DNA of 64,000 nucleotides from Echinococcus granulosus (Eukaryota; Platyhelminthes; Cestoda; Cyclophyllidea; Taeniidae), in the NCBI RefSeq assembly GCF_000524195.1, contig NW_020170541.1:1-64000 (forward strand). The letters run 5' to 3'. Within the stretch, counting starts at the first letter, position 1; every line of letters starts with the position of its first letter. The notes below the pieces were generated by a model. That model was not told the DNA's origin, searched no databases, and was given only the letters and a program-made list of their open reading frames with translations. Positions 21,002-31,600 of this stretch are shown here, in pieces. Made by a program: the position numbers and the translations under genes.

Positions 21002-24000
21002 ATGGGCCAGTGCTGTTGCCTCCTTTATACCTACCTCTTTGAGGCACCCGTGATAAGGGTTCTCATGCTTGGCCTGGATAATGGGGGCAAAAAGACTATT
21101 CTGGCTCAAATCGGTAATGTCATCTCATTTGAGCCCGTGAGGCACTTCCAGGTGGACACTGTGGACTACAGGGAGCTCTACATCCGATCCTGGGACATTG
21201 GCGGTTTTTGGCAGCCTAAGACTTTGTGGAGGCACTTCTACCAATATACTGAAGGTGGGAACCATTAGAACAATATTTAATGGACTAAATATCTAGAGAA
21301 GGTACAATTGACAGATATAGCACACTAGGAAAAGATTAACATGCCTTCTTGAAAATTGAAAATTTCCTTCTTAACAATGAATATTCAGCAATTCATTTAT
21401 AGCTGATAAATTAAAAGTTGGAATTAATGGAACTAGGGATTTTCAGAAATGCAAATTTGTTTGTTTGTGCGCGAATAACATGTTTTTAGATACGTTTTCA
21501 TTTAAAAACACTCTTTTCTACTGGAAAACCCCCTTTTAATTAGGAAAATTGGAAGAAAATATAATGACATACCCGATTATTTTGATTCTTAGGGTTTTTG
21601 AATAGGATGCCTTTTGGTGTCCTTGTATGGATAGTAATTGTGGCAGTTCAAGTTTTCAGGAAAAAATACTGGAAGTTTTTATGGACAGCACCTATTTATC
21701 GCAAGCATTAATCAATCGAAAACCGTGATTCATCGATTCCGCATTTCTTTAAATGCATTTTAGTTTACTGCGCAACTCAAAATCCTACAATGTGAAATCA
21801 AAAGCAGCGCTGAGAAAAACAAAATAATAATTCTGTTAGCGGCAGGTAATGCACTTCGGGATCTTCTGAGTAACCTTACCACAAAAGGCACCTGTGCATA
21901 CTTTTGGAGGAAATGATGATTTTGAAGTAAAAATCAGCAGAAGAATTACCTATACGACTGTAAGGTAACCATAATCACTAAAAATATTCACATTTTGCTC
22001 ATTTGACGAAATAAATATTTGTACTTTTGAACGGCTTAACTCTACCCCACCCACTCATAAAATAGTGCTCAATATTTCTATATCTGGCGATAGTTTGACT
22101 AATGTTTGCTACCTAACAATCACCCCGACAAAGGTATTCCTCTACGGTCAAAACAAGACCTATCTCCTACGCACCGGAACAATCATAACCTGACTACTAA
22201 ATGATTTGTGGACGCATAATTTGCCATGATTGCCACCTGCTCCTAAATAATGCATCACGTGCCTCGGAGATTTAATTAATAACCCATTGGGAATGTGCTC
22301 TGATAAATGTTTGTGCACATAGATTGCGCATAATTGAGGCAGCAGAACAAACTTCTTCCGCCAAATTACCCTCATCACGCGTATTTCTAATTGGAGATAT
22401 TCCAATCGCCTCAGAAAGCTCTCTTCCCTTTGCGTACCGCAGCAGTTCCAATATTTATTGAACGCTGAGATATTTTCACAGTGGCAATTTAAACGACGAA
22501 TACTTTAAGTTTCCAAAATCAGTGAATGATTATAAACTGGGAATTGCGAAGAATCAACTTTTCCCATCTTCTGTTACAACTTTAATAATCTTCCATCTTA
22601 TTGATGCCTACTACTAATACGTCCGAAACAAGATGACAATAAAACTGTACATATGGATGCAATGGATTCTGCCTTTCTCTCTTCCACTTCTAGTTTCATA
22701 CTCCTATAATAGGAAGGGAATGTAGAGGATGACGCCTTGAACTTGACTAGCGGTGCGGTATTTGCAAGTCATCAAGCCTTGTGGGGGAGCAGAGTTTGTC
22801 TTCCCATCGCGGGGGGAGGGCCGAAGATGTTTGCTCTGTCACGGGAAAGAAGTAAACTGACCTTTTCTCACAAACAAACGCTGATAACATGGAAGCACTA
22901 TGATGACGTTTGCTTTAATATTGCCTCCTTTGAGCTGCCAACAATAAATCATTGTCCAACCTTACTACGTTGTGAACAGGGTTTATTTGCGCACCGTGTC
23001 CCATTTATTTACTTGAGTACATACGCATTCTTTATATCATACATGTGTGAAATTTGAAGTTAAATTATTAAACACAGCTTGTTTACCCATACTTACGTCT
23101 TGTATTCAAAATGAGCCCGAAGTTGGTAGAGAGTTTTGCATTTTTAAGATTAAAACATCGCCTAAACATATAATATTAACATTTTAAGTTATTTTTGTCT
23201 GCATTTTGACCAGTTATTTTCTTCTAATTTTTCTATAAGCAATCAGGTTAATCCAAAGGATGACCTAAATTTATGGAATTCACCTTAACAAACACATAAC
23301 TACTTATGTCTCCTCCCTTTCATAAGTAGCGTAAATCTAGGCAACAATCCAGTTTTATAAATTAGGATTTGCCTTAACATCGGCATGTAGTTTGTCCTGA
23401 ACTGCTTCAAATTATTAATCATTTTACACCATTATGGTAGGAAGTAAAGCAGGATCTAACTTCTAGATAGGTTAATTGTTTTTCGATTTATTTCATTTAC
23501 TCTCTAGGGTCTCATTGGCCATTTTAAGTCTTGATTTAAAGTTTCAAATATTATTCCAAAACATTTCACCCTGATACATAAATTACTGCTATTCCACCGA
23601 AGAAATTGGGAGGCACATGCTTAGCTTCCGCCTATACTGTGACGGACTACAATGTTCTCGAAACGGTAAGCATGCATACAAAGACTAAGTGCGTTGGTTA
23701 TAATTTTTTTATCTATGTTATTAATGTTACATCATTTGGGTCTGCTTCACTCTGCTCTCTCTCTCTCTCGGTCTGCCTTACACTCATTTTCCTTCTCAAC
23801 ACACCGAATCGTTTTTACTGACATCTTCCATTAGTTATTTTGGCAGAGTACTCTATATTATAAATACTGATAAGTGATTTTAGGGATGTTTCTCAGATTA
23901 TATTCTCAATATCCTTGTAAACGGTGATAGTGCTTGCTTAACTAGGAGACAAACCTCCGACGCTTAGAAGGTTTCGATTAGCCCAGAAAATGTTCATGAG

Positions 24001-25552
24001 AATGATAAATGCCAAAATCAGTGCTCTGAAATATTACAGACCTTATAAATCCCGGTTAAATAACTTGTTCTTTTTTTTAAAAAAATATTAAGAAAATAGG
24101 AAAAATCGCAATGAACTCTTACTTGATCTACCTCTGTGCACGTCTCAAAGCTTTTGACATGTCTGTGTTAACTTTAAAACAGGGCTAGGCGACCAATTTT
24201 TCAAGCATGCTCGCTCGTTGAGTATAGAAGATTGATATTTTTGAATCCGGTTTAAAAGTGTGTTCAGCTCTAGACTGAACTATCGCACCCATCACTTGAC
24301 GGAATGTACATTTTATGAGAGATGTTTTCTTTAGTCTTTCCATGTTACCATCAAATTGAGAGTCGATTTAAATAACCTCCCTAGCGTAACGAATAATCCT
24401 AGCGCGAAAATCCCACAAGAATTCTCCCACTTCAAGGCGAAATTAAATATTTGACTTTTCTTTAGACTTCTGGAATGCGGAAGCAAAAACCCACCTTTAA
24501 TGACCCTGCAAGTTGGACTGTACTTTTCAACTTTCGTATTTTCTGGTTGCCACCATTCTAACAGCAATTTTGTTTACACTTTGGACAAAATGGATCAGTG
24601 AAACAATAGCTAGATTTCGGATTCAATAAATTATTTGCTCATTTTTCCTTCAGCTCTCATCTTCGTAGTGGACTGTGGTGATTACGACAGAATCTACGAA
24701 GCACGTGACGCCATCCACGGGATTCTTCGAAGCGCAGAATTGCGCGGTGTCCGTGTTCTTATATTGGCCAACAAGCAGGTGAGTTTCCGCTCCCGCATAC
24801 AAACCAAAATACTTAATGTATGTGGGCCCATCAAAAAATGAATTAACTACTGCTCTTCCTACTTTGCTCCTACTCCTGATTGCAATAGTGGAAGTGGTGA
24901 TTGAAATTTCATCTTTAGGTGCTCGAATGACCTTTGCGAACCCTTCTTTACCCAGAGACGAACACAATGGTCTATGTGTTAAATTAATCCAGAGACATCA
25001 AGATTGTAAGCATGAATTTGGAAGTCCTTTGCTTTAATTAGGACACTGGTAGTAATTTTCCATTTGTTGTCTAACTATTCAAGACGGGGCTGAACTTCTC
25101 TGAGCTTATTTTATTTACATTTCCATTTCCACTTGCCAGGTAAAATGAGCTTACCTTAGTAATCCTCAATCTTACAATTGTGGTAAGGATTGTATTCTAA
25201 TTTTTTAATTTACTGGCGAATAAGATCCACCTAATTCTTAACCAGATATCACTCTTCAATCGTGATTTTTACCATTTTAGAATTGACTAAGCAAATCTGT
25301 GTACCTGATGCACTCAAATCATTGTGTACTTCAAAACCTTCACCTTAGGACCTCATATACGCAATGCCTGTCAGTCAAATCATGGAGATACTGGAGGTTA
25401 AAAAGATGCGTGGTCACGTCTGGTACCTGCAGCCAACTTGTGCATTGACAGGAGCCGGGGTTTTCGAGGGCATTGGATGGCTTTACGACGAGCTAATGCC
25501 TCAGAAAAAAATAATGAAAACCAATTCCCTTATTAATCACCCCACAGGCTGA
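21002..25552 (+). CDS. Divergent ARF-family protein, probable pseudo-GTPase
   Basis: Three exons, 21002-21254, 24654-24778 and 25349-25552, join in frame to a 193-residue protein; ARF proteins are about 180. The N-terminus MGQCCCLL has the myristoylatable Gly2 and three adjacent cysteines suited to palmitoylation, so membrane attachment is likely. ARF landmarks follow in order: GLDNGGKKT (P-loop, residues 24-32), WDIGG (64-68), LWRHFYQ, LIFVVD, NKQD (124-127, split by intron 2) and TCALTGAGVFEGIGWL. The residues needed for Mg-GTP binding and hydrolysis differ: ARF1 Thr31 is Lys31, switch-I Thr48 is Val46, and catalytic Gln71 is Phe69. The guanine-specificity motif NKQD is intact. I infer a protein that binds nucleotide abnormally and probably does not hydrolyse GTP. 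Intron 1 is 3.4 kb. An AATAAA lies at 25729. Orthology to a particular ARL subgroup is unclear. Confidence 0.88.
21255..24653 (+). other. Intron 1 of the ARF-like gene (3.4 kb)
   Basis: Bounded by GAAG/GTGGGA and TTCCTTCAG/CTCTC. AT-rich, with a family D repeat at 22720-22850 and a short CTCTCTCTCT run at 23756-23768. No nested gene is supportable on either strand. Confidence 0.7.
22720..22850 (+). repeat. Dispersed repeat family D, copy 2 (intronic)
   Basis: Moderately similar to 16058-16165, sharing the GTAGAGGATGAC start and a following CATCAAGCC-type word, then a G-rich block. It lies within intron 1 of the ARF-like gene. Confidence 0.5.
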
Positions 25553-25728
25553 TGCCGGGGTGCCCTCGGCTGCCAGCAAAACGGATGCTCTCGGGCCCCT
25601 CGGGCAAAGCAGCACACTAGCGCAGAGAAGTGGAACTACTTAGAGTGGCTATTTTAATTATATCGACGCAGACCTCCCTTTTACAGGAAATTTTTGACTT
25701 TTCGTTCGTCACTTTCTCGGTTATTTTA

Positions 25729-25734
25729 AATAAA
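25729..25734 (+). terminator. Polyadenylation signal candidate, ARF-like gene
   Basis: AATAAA 177 bases after the stop codon of the ARF-like gene and followed by T/GT-rich sequence, a normal position for a cleavage and polyadenylation signal. Confidence 0.5.
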
Positions 25735-25739
25735 TGTGT

Positions 25740-27239
25740 TAAATCATAAGTTATTCTGTCAATTGATTCAGAAATTAAGTAATTGTCATTGTTTATGGCT
25801 AGTGTTGGATAAGATAAAGCAGCACGGTCAATCATAGTCACATCCAAGTTCACTTAGCAAGTGTCAAAATATTTATCCCTCTTTAACAAGCTTTAATTTA
25901 CTAAAAAGTACAATGCTGCTTTGCACCATAATTATTACCTCTTTATAGAATGTAGTTGCTGTCACGTTTCGATTCTGTGGAAAGAGAATTGGTCTCCTTG
26001 CGCATACTTCTAACTTCAGTGCTACAATTGATTTAGAAGAATACAGTGAAATGCACCTCAAAAATCTCGACGCAGATGTGATTCAATTAGTCTGTACTAT
26101 CACACGGAGATATCATGCTAATTAATAACTTTGCACAACTATGGGATTTACTACTAAGCTGCTGACCGGCAGTTATTTCAGCTGTGATTATAAAGTCCTT
26201 TCGGGGTTGAATCGCCATTGTGGTGCTGTGTCTTCTCACTCTTGCCAATTATTTCAACGAGGCACCAGTCTGTCAGGGCTTTCGCAACAGAATCCCATCA
26301 AGACTCATGTTCATGCATACCCATACACATAGTTGAATTCATTATGGACCCTAGCCTTAGAAAGTGCAAATCATAATCCTAGTAATGTGCCTTAAGCTTG
26401 AGCCATTAACAAAACCAGGGAACAATGTCCTAGAAACTGGTAGATGGATCCCAATATTCCCCTCGGAAAGTTACCCCATTAAAACCTTCAAACTTCCAAA
26501 TCGACAACTGACGTCAGGCATTTCCTTGCATTTGCATTGATGTGTTCCGTAAATCTAGAGGTTTCCCGAGACCGTAATATAATCCACAAGTAAGGGGATT
26601 TACTATTAAGGTCCAAAATGCGATGGAAGACTGCTGGAATGGACGGTGGACCAAGCTAACCAGCGAAAGGACTTCTAAGGGGGGAATGAAAAGGCTAGGC
26701 AGTATCACAGTTTAAACAAATGTCAATTCACTACACAGCCTCTTCTTTTGGGGGCCGTCTCTGGCACTCCGCTTAATGACTATTCTGTTTTGTTGTTAAA
26801 TTCTTACGCAGGGGAATAAACACTTAGAGTTTGATCTTATATATGAGGGGGATTCATGAACTGTATACCACTGGCGACTGAAAAAAACTTTCTAAAGATT
26901 GGACCCCAGATCTTAATCTCTAATAGGAAAAGCACTCACTGATGCACCTAACAAACTACATTTGAGGCATCTTCAAGGGGCTAAAACCCCTCATCCATTC
27001 CTCCCTGACAATTCGCTTTTACTTCGGTCCTAACCTGCAGTCTATTCGACTTCTACACGGTTAGTGGACATACAGAGGAAGCACTGCGTGTTAGCTCAGC
27101 TAGCTTTTTCACATAAGGTTCTGCAAGTAATTCCATAATAAGCACTTTCTAGTGTGAATAATTTTTTACAGAGCACAAGGCCGGGATAAAGGTCAAGGTT
27201 AGGCACCAGACATGCAGATTCAGTCATCCCTATTAGACG
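25740..27239. other. Intergenic DNA, nothing coding recognised
   Basis: AT-rich with weak similarity to pieces of the dispersed repeats (for instance near 26505-26640 and 26740-26790), too diverged to delimit. No exon or RNA gene supportable. Confidence 0.4.
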
Positions 27240-27440
27240 TTTGCAGCGTCCCGTGATTTCCCTGAAGACGAAAAAGGACACAATACTAGGGCAGAATATA
27301 TATTCAGCACAGAGAAGGTGTCTGGGCTACTGGCATGGCCCGAAAGCCAGCCCACCCAGCGAGGTACAAGAAGGCAAATTCCAAAGTTAAGAAGTGGCGC
27401 CTCACCGATACAGAGGGATAAACCACCATCGTATTACGCA
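27240..27440 (+). repeat. Dispersed repeat family A, near-complete copy
   Basis: Aligns along about 190 bases with 42468-42665: GCGTCCCG start, AATACTAGGGCAGAAT, TATTCAGCACAGAGAAGG, GGGCTACTGGCAT, CAGCCCACCCAGC and GGATAAACCACCATCGTATT. The last third also matches 1-110. The first half resembles the terminal repeats of the 1-kb elements, so A and B are probably subfamilies. Confidence 0.8.
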
Positions 27441-28595
27441 TTATCTTGTGGCAATCAAGCATAAACACGAGAATGGTTGCCCTTCCAAGTTCGGTTCCTT
27501 CACCTCTGGCGCCAATGAAAAGTCCCTCGCCTTTCCTAAAATCGTAATACTCCACCGGCCTGGAGAACTTATTACCAATATACAGAGTAAATGATGAGCT
27601 GACAGCGAAGTGGAGAAAAGTCAAGCATACAGGTAAGATAAGTGCCAAAATGCTACGAAGGAACATGTCCTGCTTATGAGACTGTATAACGTTGCGAGGA
27701 TACTAAAGTGAGCAAACGCAAAATGGTAGCTTGAGTGATTGACTGATTGTAAATTCTTGCATTGGAAACTAAATATATGTTGATTAAAGGGTCTCAGAAA
27801 TCAGTTATAAAGACGATATCAGTTTTAGGTTACAGATGACTTTTTAAAAAACCAAAGGAATTAAACATAAATGGGGTTGGCAAGCCAAATTTGCAAAGCA
27901 AAATACTAAATATTAGGACTTTAGCTTTCAAAAACGGCCTACTATTTGGCAAAAAGACTTATTTTTCACTGCTGTATTAGCATCAAAATGTGTTTTACTG
28001 ACTTGTTTAGCATTGCGCCACAGGTGAAGTTTTCTCGCTGATGTTGGTGTTTTGGTGGTTACCGAAATTTGTTTTGTTTCACTAAGAACACTTTGTTACA
28101 TGTTAGTTTCCTACGACTATATTTTGTGAGGATAATTTACAAAGTCCTGTCATGTAGATGCCATTATTGATGGTTACCACTGCCTAATGCCTCGACGACA
28201 TCTCATGGTTATTATGATACTAAGTCATTGTTACCTTTGGCTATCTCTACTGCTTTGTCTTAAGCTTTTTATCAATGCTTTCGTAATTTGCCTATGCACG
28301 TGTGTCAATGCATCTCGTTTTTCCTTGGTAGTGGTGGATTTGAAATTCTGATCGTGCCTGATGTCTTCCCTGTCGTCATCATTTAAAACAATAGATGTGA
28401 GTCGACTTTGTCTTGCCGATAGTTTAAGCCATTCTTTCCTGCCTAATAATTTTGTTAATTTAGTAATTATTTGTGTGCAGCGATTATTGAAGCATTTGGT
28501 GAGCTCTCTTTGTAAATTCTTGTTTAGCAGTTTTTTTTTTAACTTGTTTATACTATCAGTTGATTGTCTTCATGTTGCTCAAAATTTATAATGGT
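27441..28595. other. Upstream flank of the zinc-finger gene
   Basis: AT-rich. A 76-codon frame at 28361-28591 lacks domain similarity and does not splice convincingly into the gene, though a further 5' exon cannot be excluded. Confidence 0.4.
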
Positions 28596-28609
28596 TTCCT
28601 TCTTCACAG
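28596..28609 (+). promoter_or_regulatory. Splice acceptor 3 nt before the zinc-finger gene ATG
   Basis: TTCCTTCTTCACAG precedes GGC-ATG. As with the ARF-like gene, the acceptor is almost adjacent to the presumed start codon, which suits trans-splicing of a spliced leader; if it is a cis acceptor instead, the protein has an additional N-terminal exon. Confidence 0.5.
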
Positions 28610-28612
28610 GGC

Positions 28613-31600
28613 ATGCCGACATTGACGCCCACGCCGGTCTACTCGAACATACTTGTTGGACAGCCACCAGGTATGCACTTGAGTTTTTTTTTGTTTGCCA
28701 TATTTTCTGCTCTTCTCTGTCAAATGTTTTACACTTCGTTAAGTTTACGTGCAGTGCACTGGCATAACTGAATTGACTGAGGGTGAGTCTGATATCCTCC
28801 GTCTCTACGACCGTAGAGTTGCCCTAACAAACAGTTACTTTTACCTCCAATGCACACAATCTTAGCCTTCATAAACCTCTCGCTTCTTCGACATTTTAGG
28901 CACTGTCTTCCAGCAACCCGGTGATAACGTTTATCTTCGATTGAAATTGGATGATTCTAACACTGTCCTTTATCCTGTGGTTGGACAACCTATGATGGGA
29001 CAACCGCAAGATCCCGGCTTACTGCAGCAGCAACAGCAGCCGCAGCAGACGGCTCAAACTAGCGGTCAGCAACCACAACAAGTTCCCCGTCAACAGACCC
29101 CACAACAGGCACAAGTGGCGCAGTCACAACAAGGCGTCACTGTTACAGTTGGTACTCCTGTTGTTACCAGTCAGCATTTGCCTCAAGCAAGTCTTGATGG
29201 GGTTCAAAAAGTACTTCGTCGTACCGCTTCTCAACCCTTTTTAATGACTCTTCGTCATATTTCGTTTCTTCTTCTAGGCAGAAGACCCAGTTGTGGTCAC
29301 AGCGGCAGTTACTTCAGCTCCTGCAGTGGCTACTCAAGCTCATGAATGCGCCTTTTGTAGGGCGAACTTCGCTACGGATTTGGATTTACGTCATCATGTC
29401 GAAATAGCGCATACTGGTAGTATATTTTTCCGGGATTTTTGCTATTGTCATTTTCCTTAAATCTATTACGAGCCTTCTCTTACACTTAGCCACGCGGAGA
29501 TTCCCATGCACTATCTGCGGAAAATCTTACACGAAGGCTTTTCTATTAAAAAATCACATTAAAAGCAGACATGAAAGTAAGTTCTCTTATGATTTCCGGG
29601 CCAAAAGAACTGCATGGACTTAACAGGAAACAATCGTTACTTTTCCTTATAGATATTCGCGATGTTTTTTGCCCGACATGTCAAAAGGCCTTCTGCAAAC
29701 GCTCCGTTATGAAGCGTCACATGAAATCTGTTCACGCAGGTACATTACATTCTCGGCACTAAGTAGTGTTTCTTTTATCTCACGTCGCGAATTGTCGCTG
29801 AATCTGTTTATGTTTTTCTCTGATCTGCAGACTCTAAAGATTACACGTGCACTTTGTGCAACAAGGCTTTTGCGGAGAAGAAGAATTTGCAGATGCATAT
29901 CAATGCTCTACACAAAGGTTAGTGTGGTCACAATCCCAAGAAGTTACAGTTCTTAGCTTTGAACATTTCCTCCTTTAATTGGCCTTAACCACTGAGTAGC
30001 TTTGCTGTTTCCAAGTAGCTGAAGACATAATTAATGTTTGATAAATTGGTTCGTATAAAGTCGCTTACTCGAGCTTTCCTCTCCACAGGGTTGAAGCCTT
30101 ACCACTGTCAGGTTTGCGGGAAGGACTTTGCTCGCAAATGCGATCTTCTAAGGCACGGGAATTCCGTTCACAAAGGTGTGTTTCACTAGCATTGCCACGC
30201 CGCATGGGGAAGCGAAGTGTCACTGTTCTTGTTTTTGAATATTCGCCATTTGTTGGCCGGCGAAATACCATTTTCCTTATTGTACCTTGGGGGTTTATCC
30301 CGTTTTCTTCGCTGTTTATGGGTTTGCTTACTGATTTATAGTATCTCGTGGATTATTTCCGATTTCTTGTTCTGTTCTCCGCCTGTTTTGCTTTGTGCTT
30401 CCGTTACAATAAGCTGTTTTTTCGTAGTCAGGATAGTTATTTTTGTGACTCCAAATGTAGATCCTTTCCACCGTAGAACAAAGTGTAGAACGTGCTGTGC
30501 ATTATTTTATCACACATCTAACTCATCTCTTCTCTCACTTCTCCCTTTTTAGAGAGTAAACCTTATGAGTGCAGTTCTTGCGGCAAAGGGTTTCCCCAGC
30601 GATGGTATTTGGAGCGTCACATGGTTGCTGTTCACAAAGGTAGATCTGTTTTCTCTATCTGCCCTTGTCTCATGTGCGATCTGTGCATTGATGCGTCTTC
30701 CCGCTATCTTTTTTTTCCGGTGGACTTCTCACGCTTTAATTGTTTACCGGGAAATATACCTTGCGCTTTGTGCAGGCTTGACTGCACCCTCGCAACCTCT
30801 GGTTGCCTTTTAGCCACTCTCCAACAAATGCCTGGAATGCCAAATGTATTTACAATGCCACAGGCACCACAAGCAACCATCTTGACGCAGGATCAACTGA
30901 TGCAGCAGATCCAGCAGCAACAGCTACTTCAAACTCAGCAGCATCAGTTACTCACTCAACAACAGCACAACCAACAGGTTATTCAACAACAAGGGCAGCC
31001 GGTCTTGCAGCAGACACAACTCTTACAGCAGCAGGCCACTCTTCAGCAACAACAACAAGGTCAACAGTCACAAGCTCAGCAACAACAGCAGCAGGATCCA
31101 CAGCAACAAGTTCAACAGCACACCCAGACCTCTCAGAATCAGGTCACCCAGGTCGTTCAACCACAATTTTCTCAAGCAGCTGCCCAACACCAACAGTCAT
31201 TGCAGTTTTCGGCCTTCTCTCAGGCGCCTACAAACTCTGTCAGTATCGGTGGGTTGATATACACTTCAAATAGCTTCTGTACACCTTTGGTATTTGGTTT
31301 TATGGCGCGTCGTCTTCTACAGTGGCAGCGGCAGGTGGAACGCGTTTCGCGGTCCCAATGCCGGCGGCGTCAGTCAGTGCAGCAGGTCCAGGAGGCGCTG
31401 CGCTACCCTCTGCCACTATGATGCCGACGCTTTTCTTCCAACAAGCAGGTGGAGGTCTCCTCCCGTCTACCGCAGCCACTCATCACCAGTTGCAGTTGGC
31501 GGCTGCAGCAGCCGCCGCAGCATCTTCTACCCCCTCCACGCCCTCCACATCCACTGGTGCTGGTGCTGCTACACCCCACGCCATGCCACAGCAGCGTCTG

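Noticed and set aside
28361..28591. 76-codon frame upstream of the zinc-finger gene as a first exon
   Set aside because: No donor in a phase that joins the exon at 28610, and its composition is like the surrounding AT-rich DNA.
30803..31273. 156-codon plus-strand frame rich in Thr/Ser/Ala over the Q-rich exon
   Set aside because: It is the +1 shadow of the CAG/CAA tract; the Q-rich frame has matching splice phases with the finger exons on both sides.
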